Counted from the first letter of the stretch, positions 1-12,173 are shown. The stretch: DNA of 64,000 nucleotides from Wurfbainia villosa (GCA_025175895.1 CM045989.1:128353272-128417271); one strand, 5' to 3'. The notes: generated by a model from the letters alone, not told the origin. Numbers and translations: made by a program.

Positions 1-1541
1 TCTTTGGTACCCATGCTTTTCTCCCTTTGCTTTTAATCATGGATTTTCTACTAACTAGGGATGCAAATGCTACCTCTTTCTCCTTAGGTCTATATCCTAA
101 ACCGGCCTTATTGTAAATTGCCCTTTGGTCCTTAATAATCATATCTAGATATTTGGAACCATTAGTGAACTTTTCTAGGCATGTTCTTAATTTACTTATT
201 TCTTTTCTTAACTCATCATTTTCATCCATAAGAGTACAATCATCATCACTAGATGATTTATCACATGATGCATCTATATTCTTAAATGATTTGATTTCTA
301 ATTTTAGATCCTTAATCCTATTTTTTGATCTATTTAAAGTATTTTGTAAACATGCAATAGTCTTATAAAGTAAATCTACTTTGGGTGAGTCATTTACCTC
401 ATCATCATCACTTGATGATGATTCATCACTTGAAGAGGAAGAAGACTCCTCGCTTGAGCTTCCGATTTCTTCCAATGCCATGACGGCTAAGTTCCGGGTT
501 GAATGGCAAACTTCTTCATCGTCGGTAGACTCCTCCATACTTAGAGTGTCCCACGTTTGTGCCAACATCGCCTCCTTCTTCTTCTTATCCTTCTCCTCCT
601 TTTTCTTTAGTTCCAGGCAATTGGGCTTTATATGCCCTTTCTTGTTGCAACCAAAACACGTCACATTAGAAATAGAATTTGAATTGTTAGAAGATTTACC
701 TCTTGAGGATTGAAACATCCTCTTCACATCCTTCTTGGTGAGCCTCCTTGACTTCCCACCAAATTTCTTGACGTAGTGTGCTACCTCACTTGCCGACAAC
801 TCATCCTCACTACTTGATGAGTCCTCCTCGGATTCGGATGAGGAAGACACCTCCTTCTTTTCCTTTTTCTTCTTCTCCTTCTTTCCTACAACAAGAGCTA
901 TACCCTTCTCTTTGGATGAAGTGTTAGCTTGTTCATGCAATTGAAATTCACAAAATAACTCATCTAATTTAACTAATGAAAGATCCCTAGAGACCTTATA
1001 GGCATCTACCATTGAGGCCCATAAGGTGGTCCTAGGGAAGGCTTGTAGTACATACCTCACAAGGTCTCGGTTGTCGACCTTTTCACCTATAACGTGTAGT
1101 CCGTTGACTACCTCCTTGAAGCGCCCGTGCATTTGGCTCACCGTTTCATTTGTCTTCATAGTGAAGCTTTGGAGTTGGCCAATCAAAAGATCCCTCTTGG
1201 CCCTTCTTGTCTCTTTGGATCCTTCGTTGAGTTCGATGAGCTTCTCCCAAAGCTCTTTTGCGGAGTTGAATGGCCCGACCTTAGATAGTTGCTCCTTGGA
1301 TAGACTACATTGAAGTGTGGTCGTTGCTTTTGCTTTCTCTTGTGCTTTCTTGGCCATCTCTCTTTTCCTATCCTTTTGCCGGTAGTGGTGCTCCAAATTC
1401 GTACGGCTTCTCAAACCATCTACAATACTAAACCAATTTTCAATATCGTTCATTAAATAATACTCCATCCTACCTTTCCAATATCCAAAATCATTGCCGT
1501 GAAGAACGGAGGCCTCTGCTATACCCCTCTTGAAATGTCAT
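1..1541 (-). CDS. gag: R1 Gag, mostly open frame, runs off the window
   Basis: Structural Gag protein that would form the cytoplasmic particle packaging retrotransposon RNA. From about 1505 down to base 1 the minus strand is one uninterrupted frame of about 500 codons, unusual among the broken frames here. The N-terminal part carries the GNDFGYWKGRM motif of the copia gag (DUF4219/UBN2) family. Next come a Lys/Glu- and Ser-rich stretch, a CCHC zinc knuckle CFGCNKKGHIKPNC near 600-660, a long acidic serine-rich run, a helical region, and the conserved YNKAGLGY and AWVPK motifs at the left edge. The first ATG (1539-1541) just after the primer site is out of frame with this region, apparently through a one-base slip near 1510-1520. 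An in-frame ATG lies at 1466-1468. The R5 and R8 gags resemble its C-terminal part. Confidence 0.85.
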
Positions 1542-1580
1542 CTTTGCTCCGGTTGATTGCTAGATCTTCCGATGCGATCC

Positions 1581-1594
1581 GGGCTCTGATACCA
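1581..1594 (-). other. R1 primer-binding site (tRNA-iMet)
   Basis: Read on the minus strand this is TGGTATCAGAGCCC, complementary to the 3' end of plant initiator tRNA-Met. It sits two bases inside the LTR boundary, which fixes the LTR end at 1597 and the element's orientation. Confidence 0.9.
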
Positions 1595-1596
1595 CT

Positions 1597-2795
1597 TGTT
1601 AGGGATCGTTTGAAGGCTAGAGGGGGGGTGAATAGCGCTTTTCGTTTCTACAAGAGTAATTAGTGGAAGAAAACACAAATAATATATGTAAAAACAAAAA
1701 GACAATGCTAACAAAGCCTTTACGTGGTTCGGAGATAACGCTCCTACTCCACGGCGATCCTTAAGGTGGATCAACCCAAGCAATTTCACTAAGAAGCTTT
1801 CTCTTTACAAAGACCTCCTCTTCTTACAAAAGATGACAATTAAGATTTGAGAGGAGAAAGGAGATTAATACACTTAGAAAGCTTGGAAAACTTGTAGGAG
1901 CTTAGAAGAAAGATCAGAATGTAAGCATTAGGCTCTTCTTGCTCCCCTTGGGCTCTTTTTATAGGTAAGAGCCTCTTTTTCCCGTTGGAGGTCTATCAGT
2001 CGACTGATGACTTACATCAGTCGACTGCCGCCGATTCTAACGGCTTCTGAACAGCTGGATTTGTGGGATTTACCATCGTCATCGCCAACGGGAAGACTAT
2101 CGATCGATCGGCCAATGATGGCGATCGATATCGCCAGAGCCGTCGCCACGGTCGACACGGGCCATTGTTGTGGCGATCGGATCGACAATAATGGCAATGA
2201 TCGCCGCCACTGATCTGATCGGCCGAGTCGGAGTCGAACCGATAACCTAATGTTGTATTTTAAGGGCCAGTTCGACCGACACCATGTTCCAGTCGACTGA
2301 CACACTCCAAGTATGACTAATTCATACTTGAAAACATAACCTAAGCCTAGACTTAACCTTCTAGCTTCTCCATCAGCCTTGCGCCTCTAGGATTTCTCTG
2401 AGTCCACGACTCCATCCATGCGTTTGCCTTCAAAAGCTTCCTTCGGTTTCGTCATGCTTTGGGTTTCTTCTTTGCCAAAGTACGCTTGGACTTTACACCG
2501 CCAAGACTACATGCTTGGACTTATGCCGCCAAGACTTTCCTTTGGTCTTCCTTTTCCAAGGATTGCTTGGACTTTACGCCGCCAAGACTACATGCTTTGA
2601 CTTATGCTGCCAAGACCTTTCCTTGACTTCTCTTTGCCAAGATCACACTTGGACTTGTCTTTTACCAAGTCTTCATACTTGGATTTTCCTGTCACTTAAA
2701 CATGTATACAATTAGATCACAAAATATTGCCTAACTTAGATGATTATCCAAACATCAAAATATATATAAATGCTTGGGGCATTGTTGCACCAACA
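1597..2795 (-). repeat. R1 5' LTR
   Basis: The 1199-bp LTR runs from TGTTAG at 1597 to CCAACA at 2795 in plus-strand terms. Near the inner end it carries a run of seven G flanked by CTAGA and TGAATAGCG, a motif shared with the R5 LTRs. A TATA-like TATAAAAAG (minus) sits at about 1955-1963. The body contains several CAGTCGACTG palindromes (about 1997-2030 and 2291) and many CGATCG or GCGATCG motifs (2098-2210). From 2440 to 2690 there are loose repeats around GCCAAGACT and CTTGGACTT. The partner 3' LTR is outside the window. Confidence 0.85.
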
Positions 2796-3112
2796 GTTCC
2801 TACCTAGCTCCGCCAACCACATATGACAATGGCCAAAACTGGCATCCCTTCTCACCGACTGCGATCGACGCTCATGATCCCAAGCCCTGGCAACCACCGG
2901 CAGTGACCTCCCCCATACCGGCGGCTCTGCTCGCTATCGCCATCAAGCCGCTACTAGGCCACCGTCTGCTCCGACAGAGATCCCAGCACCAAATCCACAC
3001 TTCCAGACACTCCTCCTACCCTCTCGATTTCCAGCCCATCCATGGAGGTCATCGAAGCCGATGGTCGTCGCCTACCGTGAGGAAGAAGAACGAGAGGAAG
3101 GGAAGATCTTGC
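2796..3112. other. Unassigned target DNA, left part
   Basis: This 317-bp GC-richer stretch lies between the R1 LTR and the R2 LTR and matches none of the other elements here. With 20593-21082 it forms the locus into which R2 jumped. It could be low-copy genic DNA or the edge of an element whose rest is not visible. Short open frames exist on both strands but none shows a domain. Confidence 0.4.
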
Positions 3113-4045
3113 TGTTGGGATGTATACTGAAAAGTCTATCTTTTGTATGCACATCTTTATTTTGAAATAAAAATCACATGATCATTGTTTCATATTTATG
3201 GTTATGCATTTTGTCTAATACATTACATTGTAGATAACATGGTGTGTAGTGTCACACGGGAGATCATGTTATCAGTTCTTTATAAAGTATAAGTAAAGGC
3301 TCACAACTGAGATGGTTATGGACAGACCATTGGTATGGTTGTAATGTAATTTGGTATTGGTTTGTCTTGACTATAGAATTGCACTAGTACACTTTGTGTG
3401 TATTGAGCAGGACCGACTTAGAGGTGATTCGATTTATTACTGACTACATAATCAAATCGGACCTCAGATATTATGTTGTACATGATCTTAATCCCGATAT
3501 AATAACGGGCACATATACTTAGTATTCATTTCTTTGATTTACCAATTGGCGAGATTTATAGAGTAAATCGATAGGCTCGGTAAGTTGGAAAATGATATTA
3601 TTTATACGGTGTTGATTATAGGAGGAAACTATGTCCTATATATTAGGATGATGATGTCCCCTTGAGGAGCTCATAAGGTTCATCATGTAAACCCTATAGT
3701 TGGACTTGGTCCGGCATGATGATAAGGTTGAGTGGTACTACTCATGGAGTTAGATGTTGATTAATTAATTGTCAGTAAATTAATTAATTGACGGATATTC
3801 GAGATCTTAAACATGGGGAGATAAATGTACAAATAATATATGAAGCCCATATTAACTTATGGGGGTTGGTGAGGTAGATCAATGATAATCCACTAGTGGA
3901 ATGGATTATCATTAATGGATCGAACTTTATGTGGGCTTGATCCATTGGGTGGCCAAGATCCAACTCCTCCTCATGGTCCCTATTGTAGCATAATAAAACC
4001 TCATGGAGCCTAGATCCGATGATGTAAAATGGATCTCTAGATCCG

Positions 4046-4197
4046 ACGGTGGAGATTAAATCTCTAGATCCGATGGTGGAGATTAAATCTTTAGATCCGA
4101 CGGTGGAGATTAAATCTCTAGGTCCGACGGTTGAGATTAAATCTCTAGATGCAACGGTTGAGATTAAATCCCTAGATCCGACAGTGGAGATTGAAGG
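4046..4197 (+). repeat. 27-bp minisatellite in R2 LTR
   Basis: About six imperfect units of the form ACGGTGGAGATTAAATCTCT followed by AGATCCG. The 3' LTR keeps about three units (10532-10603). The array ends 18 bp before the TATA box, in the position of U3 enhancer repeats. Confidence 0.85.
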
Positions 4198-4214
4198 AGG
4201 CTTAATCCTAACTC

Positions 4215-4222
4215 TATAAATA
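4215..4222 (+). promoter_or_regulatory. R2 LTR TATA box
   Basis: TATAAATA lies directly after the minisatellite and before the GC-rich part of the LTR. The same arrangement occurs in the R3 and R9 LTRs, so it is the probable retrotransposon promoter. The start site itself cannot be seen. Confidence 0.65.
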
Positions 4223-5000
4223 AGGCTTAAGGGGGTGGGTGGCAACAACACAAGGGAGGCTAGGGTTTTGTATTGGGCGGCTAGGGTTTTGGAGGAGGCA
4301 TTGGGCGGCAACACAAAGGGAAGTTTTTCCTTCTTCCTAGGGTTTTGGCCGGCATCCATCTTCTCTAATCCTCTCCTTGGCCGACGTCCAATCTTCTTCC
4401 TCTCATCCTTGGCCAGCGGCAAGGGCTAGGGTCTCATCCCTTGAAGCTTTTGGCCGGCGCCCATACTCCTTGTTCTCTCCTTGGCCGGCGGCAATCACCA
4501 AGCAAGGTGGCTTGGTGGTCGGTTCTAGATAGGAGAAGAGTTTTATTTCATTCTTCCTTTTGTTTGGAGCGAGCAAAGAAAGGAAGAACGTGATCTAGGA
4601 GGCTTCGACTTTTGGAAGATCGTCGCCCACACGACATTTAAAAGGAGGAAGGACATACAATAGAAGATCGAGAGATATAATGCTTGTTTATGATCTTTTC
4701 TTATTATATGCATGTTGTATGTTTTGTTATGTGGTTAATTTACTTGCAACCCGAATACAAATGCAAAAATCAGCGATCCGTACATCGTCTATTCCGCGGC
4801 TATTCGAATAATCGAAGTTGGTTGCTTGAACAACAAGTTTGTTCAAGGGACTGCTCTAATTGAATAGCACGATGATGGAACGATTGCTTGGGTAATCCCT
4901 CTATGTTAAGGATTAATTTTTTTTAATCCAGGGACATAGACGGGATTGCCATGAACAAGCGACCGAGTTGACATGGGAAGCGAAGTTTCCTACCTTTAAT

Positions 5001-5013
5001 TGGTATGAGAGCC
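5001..5013 (+). other. R2 primer-binding site, variant
   Basis: TGGTATGAGAGCC differs from the usual TGGTATCAGAGCC by one base at position 7. R9 has the same variant, whereas R3 and R4 have the standard sequence. Confidence 0.85.
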
Positions 5014-6052
5014 ACAGTTTCCAGTTTTGTCTGTTTAGGATTCAGTTACTTTTATGCACTTTTCATATATTATATGTGTCGGATAATAGTAGAATGTGCG
5101 TAGGTTAACTTTTTGGTTGCAGACATAATTAAGATCCAACTATTATGGCCATATGTGTGTATGTGATTGTATATGTGTAATTGTATATTTTTTTGAATCC
5201 TCGGGGTTGACGAGGCAAGAATTTAATTTTTTAATTAAGTACGACATTGTTTAGCCACTCATTTATTTTAGTTTACTTTCGATCTATATTTCATGTACAC
5301 TCCTTCGAGGAGTATAGGATCGATGGATGTAAATTAAAATAGGTAGTTTCGGTTCAGATCTCCGGATGGCTCGTACATGGCGTAGGGAGGAGCGGACGAC
5401 ATGGCGATATGACGAGAGGCATATTAGAGACAAAAGCCTTAATAGTTGGAAAATATGTTTTCATATTTATTGCTTTTTGTTTGATATGCATGTCGTAGGC
5501 TAGGAAAATTCCTCAATTTTAAATTACTAAGTGGGAGAGGGATATTTTTATAAATTCCCATGACCTCCATTACGATTTGACATGTGATGCAAACAAACTT
5601 GCGTGTCGGCTCTGAGTGCCTTCCTTCCCATCGGATGAGTTTGTTTGCGGATCACAGGGTCGAATATGGTTATAGGAAATTATTAAGGAGCGTGTGTACT
5701 TCCCCATCGGAAGGCACATAACCCGAGATAATTACCTTGGTACCAAGTAATGGGGAACACATAGATGCAAATAGAAGTATCCTCCCCATCGGAGTCACTG
5801 CTCTTATTTGTAGGGCCAAAGAGGAACCAACTATTAATTTTATTTGTCAAAAAGTTAGGTTGACAAGATGGTAAAATTAATGGGTAAATCCTCCTATTAC
5901 AAATGTAGAATTCGTATACGTCCACACTATCGTGGCATACGATATTCTCGATGTTTTGAGGTGTTGGTTTATTTTAAAATTTTATTGTTTGAGGAATCAA
6001 TAATTTTTTGAAATCTAATGTTTTAATCTATGTTATTCTTAGGTTTTTCAAA
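5014..6052 (+). other. R2 untranslated leader
   Basis: About 1.0 kb of noncoding leader between the primer site and the gag start. It is collinear with the leaders of R3, R4 and R9. It contains three CCCATCGGA-type motifs (5627-5635, 5702-5711, 5784-5793) spaced about 75-82 nt apart, a feature kept in all four copies. No open frame of note. Confidence 0.7.
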
Positions 6053-9000
6053 ATGTCTTTCAACCCGCTTGCTGTGATACTAAAAGGGAATAAACTTATT
6101 GGACCCAATTATGTTGATTGGAAAAGGAATCTTGATATTGTCTTGACTATTGAGGAGTACAAGTATGTACTTTTCGATGAGTGTCCACCTAAGCCTGCGA
6201 ATGAGCTGGAAGTCCTCAGAGCAGAGATCGATGGGGAAACCCAGGTTGATATCATTCTCCAGTCTCTACCTAGGAGTTTTGAGTAGTTTTGCCTGAACTA
6301 CAACATGAACAAGAGGTTGTATTCGTTGGCAGAGTTTCTGACAAAACTCCAGGCGGCAGAGAGGCTTTTTCGACAGAATGCTCAGGCACAGGCCATGGTT
6401 GCCCAAAAGGTTTCTGCTTCTAAGACGAAAGGCAAGAAGAAGAAAAAATAAGCTGGGGCAAAGGTGGAAGGAGGAACTCAGGGAAGGGTGAAGAAGCCGA
6501 AAGGCAAGTGCTTCACTTGCAAGCAGACTGGACACTGGAAGAAGGACTGCCCCAATCGAAAGCAGAACAAAGGTATAGCTTTTGGTTTAGCCGTTGAAAC
6601 ATGTTTAGCAGTATTATCTACCGACACCTAGTGTGTAGATACGGGAGCCACTGTTACTTTACAGGGGTTCCAGGAAACCTGACGACTAACTGAGGGGGAG
6701 ATTACCATATACTTGGGAGATGCCACGAAGGTGGCGGTTGTTGCAGTGGGAGATGTTTATTTGTCTTTTGAGAGAAATAAAGTTTTGGTTCTTAAAAATT
6801 GCCTTTTTGTACCTTTATTTAGAAAGAATTTGATTTCAATTTCTAAATTATTTATGGATGGATATTCTATTTCTTTTAATGATAGAGTTGTTATAAAAAG
6901 GAATAGGGAGATTATTTGTTTTGGTGCATTGATAGGAAATTTATATACACTTGAACCAAAAGCTCCAACGATGCAAATAGAAATGAATAACTCATCCTCT
7001 AATTTCAATAAGAGAAAAGAACCTTTGAAAATGAACCAAACATATATTTGACATCTAAGGCTAGGTCATATTAACCTAAGAAGAATTCGAAGGATGATAG
7101 TTGATGGGCCTATGGGTTCATTAGTGGTAGAAGATTTCCCAACCTGTGAATCTTGCTTGGAGGGTAAAATGACCAAGAGGCCTTTTAAGGCCAAGGGGTA
7201 TAGAGCCAAAGATGTGTTGGAGTTGGTTCATTCTGATTTGTGTGGTCCTATGTCTATCCAAGAAAGAGGTGGTTTTGAGTATTTCGTCTCTTTCATAGAC
7301 AATTATTCAAGATATAGATACATTTACTTGATGTGCCGTAAGTCTGAATGCTTTGACAAGTTCAAAGAATTCAAGACTGATGTGGAGAAACGTCAAGGTA
7401 AAATTATCAAGACACTACGATCTGATCGTGGTGGTGAGTACCTCTTGGGAGAGTTTAGGAATTACTTATCAGAGGCTGTGATTCAATCCCAATTGTCTGC
7501 ACTTGGCACACCCCTACAGAATGGTGAAGCAGAGCGAAGGAATAGGACTCTTATGGAGATGGTTAGATCGATGATGAGTTATTCTGATTTGCCAGATTCG
7601 TTCTGGGGATATGCTCTAGATATGACAGTGTATATTCTTAACTTGGTACCATCTAAATCAATGCCTTCTACTCCCACAAAATTGTGAACTGGGCGAAAGC
7701 CTAGTCTAAGACATATTCGGATTTGGGGGAGTCCAGCACATATGCTGAAGGCAGATGCTGGTAAGTTGGAACCTCGTACAGAAGTACACATGTTCGTTGG
7801 CTATCCTAGAGGAATGAAAGGAGGTTTGTTTTATAGTCCTAGAGATCAGAGGGTGATCGTTAGCACAAATGCCAGATTTCTAGAGGAAGACTATGTGATG
7901 AACCACAAGCCCATGAGTAAGATTGTTCTAAAGGAATTGAAAAGGGAAGTCACTACTTCAGTACCACCGGTACAAGAGGATATACCATAAGTCACACAGG
8001 TGATACCTCGTCATAGTGGGAGGGTTGTGAGACAGCCGGATAGATTCATGTTCTTGGGAGAATCTTCTGATTTGGTCCCTGGCGAACATGAACCTGATCC
8101 CTGGACATATGACGAGGCAATCCAAGATAAAGATGCAGTATCTTGGCAAAGTGCAATGAATGCTGAGATTGAATCTATGGATTCAAATCATGTCTGGGAT
8201 CTAGTAGAACTACCCAATGGTGTAAAAGCCATTGGATGCAAGTGGATCTACAAAAGAAAGAGAGGAATAGACGGGAAGGTTGAGACCTTCAAAGTGAGGC
8301 TTGTTGTGAAGGGGTATACTCAGAAAGAGGGCATCGATTATGAGGAGACCTTTTCGCCAGTAGACATGCTTAAGTCTATCCGGATTCTCTTATGTATTGC
8401 TGCTCATATGGATTATGAGGTATGGCAGATGGATGTCAAGACAGCTTTTCTTAATTGAAGTCTTGAAGAAAACATCTATATGAAGCAACCAGAGGGATTC
8501 ATTACAAAGGTCAAAGGGCATCTTCTGTGCAAGCTTAATCGATCCATTTAAGGATTGAAGAAAGCTTCGAGATCTTGGAACATCCGCTTTGATAAGGTAA
8601 TCTAGTCTTATGGATTTACTCAAAGTTCGGATGAGTCTTGTGTATATAAGATATGTGATGGAAACGTAGTGGTATTTCTTGTACTATATGTAGATGACAT
8701 TTTGTTAATTGGCAACAATGTCAAGGTGTTATCGGACATAAGGGTATGGTTGTCCAAACAGTTTGATATGAAGGACGTGGGAGAAGTGGGACACATCCTT
8801 GAGATCAAGGTTATAAGGGATCGTAGGAAAAGGATGTTGTGCTTATCTTAAGCTTCATACATAGACACCATTATGGATCATTTTTGCATGCAAAACTTCA
8901 AGAAAGGTTTTCTACCTTTTAGATTGAGATCCTTTATCTAAGGAGATAGGTCCTAGAACATTTGAGGAGATAGAGGAGATGAAGGTGGTTCCTTATGCTT

Positions 9001-9688
9001 CGACAGTAGGAAGCCTCATGTATGCTATGCTATGTACGAGACCGAATATCTGCTTTGTCGTTGGCATGGTTAGCAGATATCAGAGTAATCTAGGACAGGG
9101 ACATTGGACCATGGTAAAGCATATATTGAAGTACCTGAGAAGGACTAGAGATTATATGATAGTTTACCAGGCAGACCAATTACTCCCTGTGGGTTACCCA
9201 GATTCTGACTTCCAATCAGATAGGGATAACAGTAAGTCTGCCTCAGGTTTTGTGTTTACTTTGGGAGGTGGAGCCATTGTATGGAGGAGTGTCAAGCAAA
9301 AATGCATGGCGAACTCTACAATGGAAGCTGAGTATGTGGCGGCCTCTGAGGCGGTCAAAGAAGTTGTGAGGCTCAGGAACTTCTTGATGGACTTGGATGT
9401 GATTCCTGGTTGCCCAGAATTATCACAATTTATTGTGATAATAGTGGTGCAGTTGCAAACTCAAAGGAACCACGAGCCCATAAGGCAAGTAAACACATAG
9501 AGCGCAAGTACCACCTGATACGAGAAATCGTAAAGAGAGGAGAAGTTGTTGTGGCCAAGATTGCATCGGAGGATAACCTGGCAGATCCTTTCACTAAGAA
9601 CCTTCCAGCGAGAGCTTTTGATAGACATGTGGAGGGAATGGGAATCAGATGTATGACAGTTAGAGGACAGCATAGTCTTTTAGTATAA
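6053..9688 (+). pseudogene. gag-pol: R2 Gag-Pol remnant
   Basis: Decayed copia polyprotein. Gag starts at ATG 6053 (MSFNPLAVIL...), but about 270 bp is missing after KPAN at about 6210: the frame jumps to ELEVLRAEIDGE, which lies about 90 residues further on in R9. A stop follows at 6284. The CCHC knuckle CFTCKQTGHWKKDC is at 6510-6555 and the protease CVDTGAT at about 6630. The integrase keeps HLRLGH, CESC, HSDLCGP and RSDRGGEY. RT has an intact YVDDILLIGNN (about 8690-8720) but a stop directly after MDVKTAFLN. RNase H keeps DSDFQSD and MEAEYVAASEA. Stops interrupt at about 6450, 6630, 7050, 7685, 7988, 8456 and 8850. It ends at TAA 9686-9688. Confidence 0.85.
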
Positions 9689-9697
9689 GTGGGAGAT
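9687..9697 (+). other. R2 polypurine tract
   Basis: AAGTGGGAGAT immediately precedes the 3' LTR TGTTGGG. This is the plus-strand priming site, identical to those of R3 and R9. Confidence 0.85.
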
Positions 9698-10899
9698 TGT
9701 TGGGATGTATACTAAAAAATCTATCTTTTGTATGCACATCTTTATTTTGAAATAAGAATCACATGATCATTGTTTGCATATTTATGGTTATGCATTTTGT
9801 CTAATACATTACATTATAGATAACATAGTGTGTAGTGTCACACGGGAGATCATGTTATCAGTTCCTTGTAAAGTATAAGTAAAGGCTCACAACCGAGATG
9901 TTTATGGACAAACCATTGGTATGGTTGTAATGTAATTTGGTATTGGTTTGTCTTGACCATAGAATTGCACAAATACACTTTGTATGTATTGAGCAGGACT
10001 GACTTAGAGGTGATTCAATTTATTGCATACTACATAATCGAATCGGACCTCAAATATTATGTTGTACACGCTCTTAATCTCGATATAATAATGGACACAT
10101 ACTTAGTATTCATTTCTTTGATTTATAAATGGGCGAGATTTATAGAGTAAATCGATAGGCATGACAAGTTGAGAAATGAAATTATTTATATGGTGTGCCG
10201 TTGATTATAGAAGGAAACAGTGTCTTATATATTAGGATGATGATGTCCCCTTGAGGAGCTCATAAGGTTCATCATGTAAACCCTGCAGGTGGACTTGGTC
10301 CGGCATGATGATAAGGTTGAGTGGTACTACTCATGGAGTTAGATGTTGATTAATTAATTGTTAGTAAATTAATTAATTGACGGACATTCGAGATCTTAAA
10401 GATGGGGAGATAAATGTACAAATAATATATGGACCCATATTAACTTATGGTGGTTGGTGAGCTAGATCAATGATAATCCTCTAGTGGAATGAATTATCAT
10501 TAATGGATCGGACTTTATGTGGACTTGATCCATTGGTTGAGATTAAATCTCTAGATCCAATGGTTGAGATTAAATCCCTGAATCCATCTGTGGAGATTGA
10601 AGGAGGCTTAAGCCTAACTCTATAAATAAGGCTTAAGGGGGTGGGCGGCAACAACACAAGGGAGGCTAGGGTTTTAGATTGGGCGGCTAGGGTTTTGGAG
10701 GAGGCATTGGGCGGCAACACAAAGGGAAGTTTTTCCTTCTTTCTAGGGTTTTGGCCGGTGCCCATCTTCTCTATTCCTCTCCTTGGCCGGCGTCCAATCT
10801 TCTTCCTCTCATCCTTGGCAGGCAGCAAGGGCTAGGGTCTCATCCCTTGGAGCTTTTGGTCGGCGCCCATACTCCTTGTTCTCTCCTTGGCCGGCGGCA
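9698..10899 (+). repeat. R2 3' LTR, first part
   Basis: The first 1202 bp of the 3' LTR, collinear with the start of 3113-4998. It is cut at GGCCGGCGGCA by the insertion of R3. It has a deletion of about 180 bp compared with the 5' LTR, joining CTTGATCCATTGG directly to the minisatellite. Confidence 0.9.
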
Positions 10900-11850
10900 T
10901 GTTGGAATGTATACTGAAAGCCTAGCTCTTTTTGTATGAACATTTTATTTTGAAATAAGAATCACATGATCATTATTTGCATTTTATATATTCATTATAT
11001 ATGTGTGCATATTGTCTAATATTTTACATTGTAGATAACATGGTGCTTGGTGTGGCACAGAAGATCATGTTATCAGTACCTTGTAAAATATAAGTAGAGG
11101 CTCACAACCAAGATGGTTTTGGACAAACCATTGGCATGGTTGTAGTGTAGCTTGGTATTGTTTTGTCTTGAACATAGAGTTACACTGATACACTTAGGTG
11201 TATTGAGCAGGACCGACATAGAGGTGATTCAATTTAGTACTGACTACATGATTGAATCGGACCTCGGATATTATGTTGTACATGCTCTTAATCCCGATAT
11301 AATAACGGGCACATGTACTTAGTATTTATTTCTTTGATTTATCAGTGGGTGAGATTTAGATGGATTAAATCAATATGCCCGGTAAGTTGGGAAATAATAT
11401 TATTTACATGTTGTGTCGTTGATTATAAAAGGAAACCGTATCCTATATATTAGGTTGATGATGTCCCCTTGAGGAGCTCATAAGGTTCATCATGTAAACC
11501 CAGCTGGTTGACTTAGTCAACATGATGATAAGGTTGAGTGGTACTACTCGAGGAATTAGATGTTAATTAATTGATGGTCAGTAAATCAATTAATTGACGG
11601 ACATTCGATATCTTAAACACGGGGAGATTAATGTACAAATAATATATGGAGCCCATATTGATTTATGGGGGTTGGTGCGGTAGTTCAATGATGATCCTCT
11701 AGTGGAATGGAACATCATTGATGGATCAAGTTTGTGTGGTTCCGATCCATCGGGTGACCAAGACCCAACTCCACCTTATGGTCCCTATCGTAGCCTAATA
11801 TAATCCTTGTGAAGTCTAGATCCAAGAATGTAAAACAAAACCTAGAACTT

Positions 11851-12156
11851 ACGGTTGGGATTAAATCCCTAAATCCGATGGTTGGATGAAACCCTAGAAC
11901 CAACGGTTGGGATTAAATCCCTAGATCCGATGGTTAGGATGAAATCCTAGAATCGACGGTTGGGATTAAATCCTTAGATCCGACGGTTGGGATAAAATCC
12001 TAGATCCGACGGTTGGGATGAAACCTTAGATCCGACGGTTGGGATGAAATCCTAGATCCGATGGTTGGGATTAAACCCTAGATCCGATGGTTAGGATAAA
12101 ACCCTAGATCCGACGGTGGAGATTAAATCCCTAGATCCGACGGTGGAGATTAAAGG
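11851..12156 (+). repeat. 12-unit minisatellite in R3 5' LTR
   Basis: Twelve units averaging 25.5 bp, of the form ACGGTTGGGATTAAATCC followed by CTAGATCCG, with A/G changes scattered among units. The R3 3' LTR has the same number (18919-19224, also 306 bp). Units contain CGGTTG, which fits the plant MYB core CNGTTR; binding is inference. Confidence 0.9.
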
Positions 12157-12173
12157 AGGCTTAAGCCCTATTC

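Larger units (their letters stand above)
1..2795 (-). mobile_element. R1: SIRE-type copia retrotransposon, 5' end only
   Basis: A minus-strand LTR retrotransposon enters here from its 5' end. Read on the minus strand the order is 5' LTR (2795 to 1597), primer-binding site, short leader and gag; protease and pol lie beyond the window's left edge. The long gag with an acidic serine-rich stretch and a coiled C-terminal part ending in AWVPK is typical of the SIRE/Maximus branch of Ty1/copia. The outer flank begins GTTCC at 2796, but its partner target duplication is outside the window. Family assignment is inference from gag layout and LTR end motifs; the copia assignment is firm. Confidence 0.85.
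3113..4998 (+). repeat. R2 5' LTR
   Basis: The 1886-bp LTR starts TGTTGGGATGTATACT and ends just before the ATTGGTATGAGAGCC primer site. It contains six copies of a 27-bp minisatellite (4046-4197), a TATA box at 4215, and then several CTTGGCCGGCG motifs. It is about 180 bp longer than the 3' LTR, mainly because the 3' copy lost sequence just upstream of and within the minisatellite. Confidence 0.9.

Noticed and set aside
2774..3154. A host exon on either strand
   Set aside because: Frames are short and cross into the R1 or R2 LTR; no domain or splice signal is convincing.
11851..12156. CRISPR-like array
   Set aside because: The units are contiguous with no unique spacers, in a plant LTR; this is a minisatellite.
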